This document shows, piece by piece, positions 31,600-41,936 of a stretch of 64,000 bases of DNA (position 1 is its first letter; each line of letters opens with the position of its first letter). The position numbers and the translations under genes were made by a program. The notes beneath the pieces were generated by a model. It was not told the origin of the DNA and did no database searches. It worked only from the letters and a program-made list of their open reading frames with translations. Source of the stretch: Panicum virgatum (Eukaryota; Streptophyta; Magnoliopsida; Poales; Poaceae); NCBI RefSeq assembly GCF_016808335.1, contig NC_053149.1, positions 35,604,118 through 35,668,117 of the forward strand. Reading direction: 5' to 3'.

Positions 31600-32310
31600 T
31601 AGTCTTTATGGTTCACACTTGAGTGCTTTTTGGACATTTACGTCTTGGGCAACCCGACGGGGTTCGTACCTAACAATTCTATCCTAAAAGACACACTAGT
31701 CCTCCGGTAGGACACCCTACTCGCCCTTCTCGAGTAGGTCCTGGACACTCTTTTGGCACCTTCATCTTGGGCAACCCGACGGGGTTAGTACCTAACAAAC
31801 TTGCCCTAAGAGTTACTCCAGTCCTTGGTCAAAAGGACACCTTACTCGCCTTGCTCGAGTAAGTTTTGGATATCCCTTCGACATTTACATCTTGGGCAAC
31901 CCGACGGGGTTCGTACCTAACAGTTCTATCTTAAGGATTACTCCAGTCCTTGTTAAAGGACACCCTACTCGCCAGCACGAGTAGGTCTTGGATACTCTTT
32001 CGGCACCTTCGACTTGGGCAACCCGACGGGGTTAGTACCTAACAGACTTGCCCTAGAGTTACTCCAGTCATCAGGTAGGACACCTTACTCGCCCTGCTTG
32101 AGTAAGATTGGGATATTTTTAGAATATTCACATTTTGGTTAACTCGACGGAGTTCAATCCTAACAGTCCTATTCTAGAAATCAATCCAGTCCATTAAATA
32201 GGACATACTACTCGATACGATCGAGTAGTTTGGGACATTTTTTCGCAAAACAGTTGCATACTATCTGGGTAACCAAACAAGGTCTATCCTAACTGGTCAA
32301 CTACTAAAAT
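31600..32310. repeat. ~122-bp tandem repeats in the 3' part of element A
   Basis: Six head-to-tail units marked by CTTGGGCAACCCGACGGGGTT at 31644, 31766, 31891 and 32013, with more diverged units near 32133 and 32262 (spacing 120-129 bp). Each also has TACCTAAC, CCAGTC and ACTCG..GAGTAG motifs. Tat-lineage elements are known for tandem repeats in this non-coding region that can seed satellite DNA. More diverged pieces continue to about 32900. Confidence 0.88.
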
Positions 32311-32977
32311 CCCCCAAGGAGCACATACAAGTTCTTGATACTCTAAAATAAGTTAACACAAGTTTCCCGCTTGCTTAGTTTACTATGGGAATCTCCGTTG
32401 CAGAATCTTTTTGCCTCAAGTACTTGACGGGTGCTACTCACTTGCTTGAGACACAAAAAGAAGTTCTGATTTCCCTTAGTACTCTGAGTAGTTGTCGAGA
32501 GCTGCCTGTCTTCTTATCTATCAAGAAACTTCTTATACCTCCTAAGTACTCAATAAGAGTTTTCTCCTTGATTGGAAAACAAAGTCCATATTAGCTCCGT
32601 GCTAATAAAATACTTCCTTCAAAAAGGAAATCCATACTAAGCTACGGCTTCCTACACCTTCTAGTGCTATTCCCACTTGGTTAATCTCACGGGATTCAAT
32701 CCTAACCAGTTAGCACTATGGTTATGATTCAGAACCATACAAACTCGATTTGATTCGAGAATATTTTGCCTCCTAAGGCACCCACGGATACAATGCATCG
32801 TATCTACTATTATAACTAAGTGGGTGCGATGCTGCCTACACTCAGCACCCTCGAGTACAACTACTCGACACATCAAGGGATTCAACAATCCTAACAAGTA
32901 CTTGACTTTACACAAATATCCAACATTTGTTTAGTAGTACTCTTGGCTCACATGCCAACTCAATTACAATAAAAAGA

Positions 32978-35807
32978 TCAAGGAGACTTAGCCCTACTCA
33001 AGGACCCTACAATTTGATCAGCCACTCTGGAAGTTTCTGCCAAATACTGACGGAACTGATCATCAGTACAATCAGCCTTGGCTCCTCGTCCAAGAGCATC
33101 CAAGCAAGTGGTTAGCCAATAAGATTTCACAAGTCCAAGAACGTGACCAATGTACTGGCGAGTGATAGTGGAGACAAACCTCTCGAAGGCCCCAGGTACT
33201 TTACAAAGTCTACCCGCCAGCGTGAGCGGTTCATCTCCGTCCCTTTCCGGGATTTCCATGGCCTCGGCCACCTCTAGGGCTGCATCACTGACTTCTTTCA
33301 GCTCTACGAGCTCCCGCTTCATCGAGTCTCGAGACTCTGACAAAGTCTTGAGTTGTTGCGGCATCGACGCTGCCTCTCGATCAGAGTCCTCCTTGATCAT
33401 CTTAAGCTTCTCTATTTCATCTGTGTTTCGGTACATAAGAATCTTTAAATCCAGTACCAAGCTTTCCTGAATCTCTAAAGATTTGGAACAAGCTGTGTAC
33501 TCGATAGAAAGAAAATCTTATAAACACTAAGAAGATCTACTAGTCGAGTGCATATCAAATGCTAAAGACTATCCTTTCTTTGACTAGGAGAGACTCTTCA
33601 GCTTTCCCTCAAGAGCAGTCTTCTCAGACGAGAGCGTCTTAACCCTCTCTCTCAGAGCATTCAGCTCTGCCTCATCTTGGGACTGGCTACGATCCTGTTC
33701 CAGTGCCTCCTGCAAAATAAAAGATCAGTATACTACTCTATCTACTACAAAAAGTACTCGAAATATTCGACTACTTACCTCTAGCAGCTTGACAGCAAGC
33801 TCTACCTTCTCTCGTTGCAAGACACTTCCCGATGTGACCTGGGAAGTACTCGCCAACACCTTAGCCACAGCCCTTTTGGGCACATCTCCAATTCTCCCTA
33901 CAGTATTCCCTGTAATTTGGGAATCTAAAGGAAGAATACGCTACTTAATTACATTAAGAGCAACAAAAAGATACCTTTCTTACATGGTGTTACAAGCTTA
34001 CCTGTAGGGGTCATCTCGGGCTGCTTATCATTGCCTCCCTCAAGAAGTTTCTCGCCTTCTCCCCCTTCTAGAAGCTTGCCGCTTCCACCATCCTCTGGGA
34101 TCTCCTCATTGGCTCTCTCAGGATTGGGCAAAGGAGAATCCCGAAGCATGGAGTTGGCCATCGCCTCCGCATCTTGAGAACTCATATCTGGAGTGCTTGG
34201 GGGTTTCTCCAACCCTGATTGGGAGACTGAGTGGCTCTCAACCTCCACGCCCTCATCCAGGATCGCATCTCTGTATAGACAAAGTAGTTAAAAACTACTA
34301 GACATAAAAGCAGATCCTATACATACAAGTTCTAAGGAACTTATGTAAGAGCCCTTATCAGAGCAAGTCCCTTGATGCCAAATCTGCGAGCAGGCTTTAC
34401 AATCATAGCATGCTTACCCGCCTCGCCGACAACATTTACATCGGAACTACTCGCCGAAAGAGTAGTCCTGGTCCCACTTAACAGGTCCACTATGGTGGAG
34501 GAAACAGTCTGTCCCACCGCAGTATCATCCCCGGATGATATTCGTGGCATTTTAGCCGCGGGACTTGAAAAAGCAAAACACAAATCAGCAAAACCGAAAA
34601 CAAAAGTACTTGATTCCAAAAATAACTAGCTACTTACTTGTCGCAAGTAGTTTGGGAGGAGCTACGATGCTTCCTCGCCATGGATCGAGTACTCCTTGAT
34701 TGCCCAGTTTGGGTATCAGTGCTTGGAGTAGGGCTGGGTTCCTTATCACTCCTCTCATCAGCTTCCTCCTCATCTGCATAATCAAAATTATACATAAGTA
34801 TTGTTTGTATGAAACTTCATATGAACATATTTAAGATTGATTAACAGATCGGGAAGTTTTAAAGTGCTCCACATCCTCCTACAGAAAGCAAAATCCTATC
34901 AGGTTTACACTAAGGAACAACTGTGATTTTCTTTACATTCTTTAGCAGTCGTTGTATTCGACTAAATGCTACATCATCCGAGATCTCTTCCTTCGAGTAT
35001 CTTGACGGATCAGTTGTTCCTTGGTATTGAAATCCAAGCGATTCCCGAGCCTGCAACGGCTGGATTCTTCGCTTCATCCAGTCAAATATGATTGCTTCCC
35101 CAGTCAACATATTCTGCCTCAAAATGGCAATTCGCTCGAGAAGTTGTGGGATTTGACTCTCGTCGACTAGTTTTTTATTCCATTCAGGCCACTGAATTGG
35201 AGGGCCTGGAGTAATTGGTGGAAAATTTCCTAACTGGTTTTTGACATAGAACCACTTGGGCTTCCACTCGATTACTTTATTGCTAAGTTTATAAGAAATA
35301 TACTCTCTATCTTTCTATTGTCTAAGCTGGAGACCCGCAACGCCTACTACATCTAAAACGTAGGAGTCGGGTTGAGGCTTCAAATGGAAAAAGAATCGGA
35401 AAAGCTCAAAATGGGGCTCAATGCCCAGAAAAGCTTCGCACAAATGCACGAAGATAGACATATGAACCAAGGAATTTGGGGTCAGATGATGCAGCTGGAT
35501 CCTGTAGTAGCGCAGGAGTCTAGAAAAGAAAGAAGAACAAGGAAACCCCAATCCCCGTTCCAATAATGAGGTGAAAGCAACAACTTCCCCCGTATTTTCA
35601 TATGGATGATCTCTTCCCAAGGCAGGACGCCATTGGACAGTAGATCTGGGAACCAAAAGGCCCTGTTTCACTAAAGATTCCAAGTCAAATTGGGAACACT
35701 TACTAGTGTTCCAGCCTTCATCGCGGGTTGGTTCCGCAACCGCACCCTTCCCCTTTGTCGCCTTTCTTGGGGGGCATTCGGAAATCTACGGATCGCTTCA
35801 CGCGCAT
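32978..35807 (-). pseudogene. Antisense gene of element A ('putative gypsy-type transposon' protein, PF04195-like)
   Basis: Encoded opposite to gag. Starts MRVKRSVDFRMPPKK (ATG 35807) and contains HPYENTGEVVAFTSLLERG, YYRIQLHHLTPNSLVHMSIFVHLCEAFLGIEPHF, WMKRRIQPLQARESLGFQYQG, a Ser-rich nuclear-type linker, and a C-terminal coiled-coil stretch (33460-32978: NTDEIEKLKMIKEDSDREA). The order matches the copy in element C (60786-63746), with exon-like blocks and splice-like borders. Disabled by an early frameshift (about 35770) and a TAG after GLQLRQ near 35315. Proteins of this type are frequent in grass Gypsy elements; their role is unknown. Confidence 0.75.
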
Positions 35808-36511
35808 ACACTGGCGGAAACCCTAGGGCGAAAGTGGGGAGCAAAAGGAAGCAAGAACTTTGGATCTGGGAGCTCGAGAGCGAAAAGACAGATCTAAAGC
35901 AGTAAAAACAAGTGGCGGCCGGTGGCGTAAAACCTAAGTTACCGTTTCATTTTATAATGGCGGTGACAACATGGTAAAAACACCCAACAGGCCAACAGTC
36001 TGTTGCAAATCGCGGAAAAAATGGGATTTAAAAGAGACATTCCTTTTTCTGAGATTACATTCTGGAAAAAAAACACTCACATCCCTAGTCGACTACTTGA
36101 CACACTTTTCCTTATCTGGAATTACATTCCAGAACAAGAATAAGTACTCGACACAGTACAACTACTCGATAATACAACTCGAGTACTTTTTTCCTAACTA
36201 AACTTTACAATGGCTCGGACCTGCATGCCCATCGCCTAGATCTCTTGGAGCTTCTAATCAACACTTGCTGCAGACTAGATCGGCCCGAGGCCATGACAAA
36301 GTACAAACTTGTTATTCCCACTAAGGGAATAATGATACATGTATCCTGGGAGAAAAGTTTCAGGAGTATGGACGCAGAATACAGTAATCACCTCGCAAGT
36401 ACTCTTGTAGCAACTTCTGGAGAAACTTCTCCTTCTCCCAGAATACATTGTCGCAAGATTAAGCTTCCCCGCTAGAAATGTCAGTTCTTGGGCAGTCTCA
36501 ACCAGGGAAGT
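35808..36511. other. Upstream region of the antisense gene (element A)
   Basis: On the minus strand it holds CCATTATAAAATG near 35950, about 140 bp before the antisense ATG, a plausible TATA box conserved in element C (about 60637). Interrupted at 36512 by B1; the target sequence is GAAGT before it and GAACT after it. Confidence 0.45.
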
Positions 36512-39500
36512 TGTAACACCCCAATTTAAATTTCAGCAATTAATAATAAATTTAATTGGTTTATTTAATTTTCTAGGATTTAATTTGCTTAGCCTTGCAT
36601 TTATAATTTATTTTTGCTTCATAAAGTAATTAAAATTTATTTTAGGGCTAACTTGTTTATTGCATTCATGCTGATGCATGGTTTTATTTTGCTTGTTTGC
36701 ATAGGAGTTTGAAATCAAATTCATTTGAATTCAAATAGGTTTAGTTTGGTTGAATTAGAAATAGAAAAGGAAATAAGATGAGGAAACGAAAACCCAGCCC
36801 AAACCTTCTTCCCTGGCCCAACCCTTTTTCCCGCGGCCCAGCTCCTTTTTTTCTCTTTCGGCGGCCCAGCCCAGCTCCTCTTTGCTCAGCCCATTTCCTC
36901 TCCTCCCGGGCCTGTTTTCTCCGCGCTCGGCCCAGTTTTCCCCACGCGCAGCTGCCCAGACCACCTCCCCGCGCGGCCCACACCCGCGGCCTAGCTGACT
37001 CCTCCCCGCGCCGGCCTGCGCTCTCCAGCACCCTCCAGCCCGGGCCCGCAAGCCAGCCACGACACGCGCGCGTCACCCCGCTCGGCCTGCCCTCAACTGC
37101 GCTCCCACCGACAGCCCGTCCCCACTGGTCAGCCTCGTCTCCCTCCTCTGCCCGCATCCTCCGCCTGCGCTGCAACAACCGGCCGCGAATCACGCCGGGA
37201 TCACGCCGGGCACGCACGCCCAGGATCTCCGGCGCCCTCCTTTAAACACCCCCCTGCGACCTCATTCCCCCTACCATCCATCCCGCAGCCGCCGTTTCCC
37301 CAAACCCTAGCCACAGCCGCTGCCTCGCCACGCAAGCTAAGCAATATCACTGCCCCGCCCCGAAGCTCCGTTCCCAGCCGTGCCGTCGTGAACCCAGAGC
37401 CTCGCGGCTCCTCTGTGACACCTGCGCGCTCGCCAAGCTACGCACTCAGGTATGGAAGCTCCTCGTGCCCCTTTGCCCCTGCTTTTTCTAGCGGTCCGCA
37501 TGAATTCCTCGCCGGAGCAAGGCACCGCCGTGATGCCGCCGCTCAATCTCGCCGTCAGGGCCTTCTCTGGTCCAAATTTGACCTAGTGGCCGCCTTCGCA
37601 GGGCATCCAGGAGGCTCGCCGGCTAGTTCCCGCGGCCGTAGCTAGTTCCAGGGGGTCCGTCCGTGTGAACCCGTCGCCACCGTCCGCCCCTGCTCGCCGC
37701 CGTTCCTCTCCGATGAGCTGCCGCCACTTCTGATCCCCTGGTGAGACCCACTGTAACCCTCTCTTCCTCCCCGACCTACTGTAGTGCTAGGTTATGCCCC
37801 GTAGCAGAATCCTCACGCGCACGGTCAAACCTCCACCGCGGAGTGTGGTCGCCGCCGGCACCCCTGTCCCTTTCAACTGCGGCCGCCAGATGCGCTCTGG
37901 ACGGGCCAGATTAGATCCTAACCCACGTTTAACCCCAATCGCCCGATTTCGATCCTACGGATATCAGTCACAGAGACCAGGTCAATGCCGGTCAGCCTTT
38001 GCATTTTTGCAAAAGAGCCCCTCCGTTTCTTTAGAATCAACCCGCGCTCCTGGCTAGTTCAAAACTAATTCCAGTTAGGTCCAGACTTTAATGTTTAAGC
38101 CCCTGAGCTTTTTAGATTTCGAACCCGCAGTCCAGCCCAGTTGTTTTAGCACTTTAACCCTCGGATCTTTTCAGTTTTTATGTTTAGGTCCCTGGTTTTT
38201 GCAGAAAACCCCCAGAAACTTAGTTTTTCTTGCAGAAAAGCCCCTAGATCTTGTTTTAGGCCCAGTTTTCGCGTTCTAGCTCCGTTTTAGGCGTTCTTTA
38301 TGTCCCCGCGATCGTTGTAATGTGTAGAATAGTTCTAGCATAGTTTTGTTTGCTATTTTCATGTATTGTTGTACTGTTTCTTAGTATATGCTATTGTTTG
38401 CATGTATGTTTATGTTGTGTATTGTCTTTGGCCATGTGTTCGTGAGTAGACGTTGATCCATCTAAGGAGCCCCAGTACTAGTACTCGGAGCAGCCATCTT
38501 CTGAGAAGTTTGAGCAGCAGCAGGAGCAGTTTGAGGAAGGCAAGTATAACATGAACAACACCTATCACTTTTAAATACATTTTCATACTGCATTTTAATA
38601 CTATATGACTATAAGGATTTCCTAGCCACATTTATCCTTTATATAATTACCTTGGGTTGCATTTTGGTTTTAATTTGATTAATGGTTTTTGCAACTTAAT
38701 TCTGGGAGTGGCCCTCTGTGCTCCGTGCTTGAGTGGCTCACGTTTCGTTAAAATATGTTTTGTTAGAAACATGGTTTAGGTTGCCAGCACGGTGCTTAGT
38801 GCTTGGTTGGCCACTCTCCATAAGGACCGGTTCATAGAGCGACAACATGGAGCAACAGCGCTACCACAAGACTGGAATGGGACGGTCTTGGCGTAATAAT
38901 TAGGTCTTTTTGGTTTGGAGTAACTTACCTGCCGGGCAGGGGAGGTAAGCTTCTATGGCCCTCATACTGAGTGGCCTCGTCTGTGCTCCGTGTCTTGACG
39001 CCCACTAGACCTGCTCCATAGTCGTCGATCCACCCTCGCGGTTACTCCTTACCAACGAGATTCTTTGTAAAGGCCTCGTAGTGTGCTTGCTAGCCATCTC
39101 ACCTAAGGAAGTGTGAAGAACAACTAGCGTAGCCTACGACTTGTGGGTAAAGATGTACAACCTCTGCAGAGTGTAAAACTGGTATACTAGCCGTGCTCAC
39201 AGTCATGAGCGGCCCAGATCCTCCTTTTGATTAGTGGGGTTATCTTCCTTTGGTTAGGAGGGTTTCCCCGGGTGGCTTGGTTTGGTATGGTTCTCAGTAG
39301 TATCATGATTAATTTTGATTAATTACTATGTAACTGGGTTTATGGTAATTTATCAACTTGTAGTAAATAGCTTTAATAAAATTTTGCCAAGACTTAAAAG
39401 ATAATGCAGTTGAGTCAGCCAACCTTAGAGCCTCATAGTTTGTGTTATACTTGTTGAGTACGAGTTATGTACTCACCCTTGTCTCCTCTACACTTTTTCC

Positions 39501-39852
39501 TCTTGTTCTTTTGGGGACACTCTACTGCTGCTCAGTTCCTGCCGACGCGAGGGAGTTCACTCAGCGCTACCAGGACTACGAGGACTTCTAGGCGTTCGTC
39601 TCCCAGTCGACGTCCCTGTGGCGCCCTGCTCGGCTTTTGACGAGAGTTATCATTTATGCATTACGCTTCCGCATACTCTGTATCAGACATTTTGTCATTA
39701 ATATAATAAATAACATTCGTACTCGCTTTATTATATCTTTTTACGTGATATGTACTGTGATATATTGTTCATTCTGTTATATATACGTGTGACTTGATCC
39801 TGGCATGCATATGATTGCTCGGTTTATGCTCTTTTATAAACCGGGTGTTACA
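36512..39852 (+). repeat. 5' LTR of B1 (3,341 bp)
   Basis: TGTAACACCCCAATTTAAA ... AACCGGGTGTTACA. GC-rich leader from about 36780 to 37760 with possible splice donors (CACTCAG|GTATGG near 37450, CCCCTG|GTGAGA near 37740). Relative to the 3' LTR it lacks about 45 bp near 38665 (after CATTTTGGTT), so the LTRs have diverged since insertion. Confidence 0.88.
38450..39591 (+). other. LTR-embedded exon pair (B1 5' LTR), one stop
   Basis: Exon 38450-38539 and exon 39536-39591, with donor GAGGAAG|GCAAGT and acceptor CTGCTCAG|. The first exon has one CAG to TAG change (TACTAGTAC near 38477-38485); otherwise the frame is kept, and the second exon reads PADAREFTQRYQDYEDF then TAG. Confidence 0.45.
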
Positions 39853-39855
39853 GAG

Positions 39856-39867
39856 TGGTATCAGAGC
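39856..39867 (+). promoter_or_regulatory. Primer binding site of B1 (initiator Met tRNA)
   Basis: TGGTATCAGAGC three bases after the LTR end, complementary to the 3' end of plant initiator tRNA-Met. Confidence 0.9.
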
Positions 39868-40662
39868 TATATCGACTGTAGGACGAAAGCCTAGATAGAA
39901 CTGGTCGAGTTTTATGTCTTCTTCTCTCTAGCCTTATCTACTGAAACTATTTTGCTATTATATTCCTTGAAATTCCAAGATTTTTACTCGTCTTGCCTTG
40001 ATTCTTCTCTATAGAATTAGTTTCCGTAGATCTCTGGCCTGAAGTAAGTCGACTGACCATCATAGGTGTAAGCTAGATGACCCCTTTATAATAGCACGAT
40101 AGGACGTTCTGCGACGCGTTGTGTTAGTCGAGTTGTGTGTTAAACTCGACTAAAGTATGAACTTTTGTATGCTTGTCTTTATGCTACATGTTTGATTTGG
40201 ATCTTTGGTTGATTGCATAGCTTAGTAGTTAAATTAGTTTAATGAAAATCAGTTTTAAGTTAAAGTTAATTAATTAAAAAAATGAGTTAGATCGTTGGGG
40301 GTAAAACCATACACTCTATTCCCTCTACCTTATCATGCCTTGGGCTTCTGTCTTGCTTGTTGAGGAGGATAGCACGAAGAGGATGTGATATTCCAGGATT
40401 CACCGACGAGGACGTCGGTTTTTGTAAGGAGATAGGGATGTGACACCCCGGCCTGCAGATAGTACAGGAGAACTTGAGAATCTCTCATATGAGGCAGAAG
40501 AGTTATGCTATAGTTCCTTTTTTCGGATTTATGTAACACATATCTGGAGTTAGCAGCAGTGATGCATGGCAATATTGTCTAAATAAGATAGAACCTTACA
40601 TAGTGGGGTTTTCTCTCTTCTTTGACCTTACCAATCTATGTTTCCTCTTTACCCCAGCTCAG
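39868..40662 (+). other. B1 leader with embedded foreign polypurine tract and LTR start
   Basis: Non-coding. At 40424-40438 a purine-rich tract is followed at 40439 by TGTGACACCCCGGCCTGCAG, the look of a retrotransposon 3' junction (polypurine tract plus LTR start). The gag ATG at 40663 is preceded by a pyrimidine tract and CTCAG, like a splice acceptor. The same arrangement is in B2. Confidence 0.55.
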
Positions 40663-41127
40663 ATGTCAACTGAACAAAACAGCCTTGGAGATAGTGCAAT
40701 GGGTGATGGTGATCGTGGAACAGTTTCTGTGGAGCAGGCGATAACGGTACAAGATCAATCTTCGCAAACAACATACCACCCGAAGAATGGTGAGAAGGCT
40801 TGCCCGTGTTGCCAATTCTACGGCGTCCCTTGTCATCAAGTTCGTGCGACTGAAGATGAAGCTACAATTAGGAGGAACCAGAGGTTGTTCTCCAGTACAA
40901 AGAGAAAGAGGTCTCATGAAGAGCAGCTAGCAGAGGATTCCCTTTTCCTTGATGGTCCATCGGTCGATGAGCTACAAACCATCCAGAAGAGAAAGGATCC
41001 TGAGTGCTCTAGAGATACACAGGTCAAGAACCAAGCACTCTATGATTATGTTGATGGGTTGACTATCACTATGAATGTGATTCAGTCACGCGCCGCAAGG
41101 AGTCCAAGAAGCAAGCAGCAGAAATGA
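40663..41127 (+). CDS. B1 gag-like protein, N-terminal part
   Basis: Starts MSTEQNSLGDSAMGDGD and has an unusual cysteine cluster CPCCQFYGVPCHQV, then QRLFSSTKRKRSHEEQ and YDYVDGLTITMNVIQ. It lacks the usual Retrotrans_gag domain. The frame stops at 41127; the downstream frame (41124-41888) holds the zinc knuckle and protease, and in B2 the two are one frame, so B1 has a shift near 41080. B1 and B2 agree closely over this part. Confidence 0.68.
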   Translation: MSTEQNSLGDSAMGDGDRGTVSVEQAITVQDQSSQTTYHPKNGEKACPCCQFYGVPCHQVRATEDEATIRRNQRLFSSTKRKRSHEEQLAEDSLFLDGPSVDELQTIQKRKDPECSRDTQVKNQALYDYVDGLTITMNVIQSRAARSPRSKQQK

Positions 41128-41888
41128 TGCAAGATGTGATGTTAAGTTCACAGGGAGGTCAACCAAGTAGCGCCATTCACCACCACCGCATGTGCTACAA
41201 ATGCGGGCAAAAAGGTCATTATGCCAAAAGTTGTCCACAGAAGCACCTGTCACCGGCTCCACCAGCACCTCAGGCTCCACGGCATGCAGGACAGCAGGGG
41301 CGCCCAGCCCAACCCAGGGCGCCAGCACAGAGTCGGGTGAACCACGTGACGGCCGAGTCAGCGGCCGAGGCTCCTAACGTGGTTATTGGTACGTTCATGG
41401 TCAACTCTCACCCCACTACAGTGCTTTTCGATACCGGTGCTACTCATTCTTTCATTTCCAAGTCATTTGCCGAGAAGCATGGTATACCAGTTTCTTGTAT
41501 GAGGACAGCTATGGTAGTTACCTCACCTGGGGGTCAGATACACACATGTTCTATATGCTCCAGAATTAGTATTGTCATAAGGGGGGCAGAGTTCCGCACT
41601 GGTTTGATCGTCATTGATTCCTCGGGGATAGATGTGATTTTGGGCATGGAGACCCTTACCAGATGGAGAGCCCGCATTGATTGTGCTCAACGGACAGTTC
41701 ACTTGTCAGCATCTGATGGCCAAGAGGTGACAGTCAGTGCTACAGAGCCTTCTAGTTTTCTTCATCAGATGGAGGCTAGACCCACGAATGGAATTCGCGT
41801 GGTGTCTGAATTCCCGGATGTCTTTCCGGAGGAATTGCCAGAAGAAGGAAGAGGACTTGATGAAGACTTATCCAGATCTCTTTGCTAG
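41124..41888 (+). CDS. B1 zinc knuckle and retroviral-type aspartic protease, truncated before reverse transcriptase
   Basis: CYKCGQKGHYAKSCP is a CCHC zinc knuckle (nucleic-acid binding). After a Pro/Ala/Gln-rich linker the protease follows: VLFDTGATHSFIS with catalytic DTG, then IVIDSSGIDVILGMETL. This is the RVP_2 type of Del/Tekay-like Gypsy elements. The protein continues VVSEFPDVFPEELPE, normally the entry to reverse transcriptase, but stops shortly after, 50 bp before the LTR. The protease part is much less like B2 than the gag part is. Confidence 0.8.
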   Translation: MMQDVMLSSQGGQPSSAIHHHRMCYKCGQKGHYAKSCPQKHLSPAPPAPQAPRHAGQQGRPAQPRAPAQSRVNHVTAESAAEAPNVVIGTFMVNSHPTTVLFDTGATHSFISKSFAEKHGIPVSCMRTAMVVTSPGGQIHTCSICSRISIVIRGAEFRTGLIVIDSSGIDVILGMETLTRWRARIDCAQRTVHLSASDGQEVTVSATEPSSFLHQMEARPTNGIRVVSEFPDVFPEELPEEGRGLDEDLSRSLC

Positions 41889-41920
41889 CCAGCCTATCAG
41901 AATCTTGGGACGAGATTCCT

Positions 41921-41936
41921 ATAAGGGGGTAGGATT
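41921..41936 (+). promoter_or_regulatory. Polypurine tract of B1
   Basis: ATAAGGGGGTAGGATT directly before the 3' LTR (TGTAACACC at 41937). Confidence 0.8.

Noticed and set aside
31600..32310. CRISPR-like array
   Set aside because: Regular repeats but plant nuclear context, units contiguous and diverging, no unique spacers; it is a retrotransposon 3' tandem repeat.
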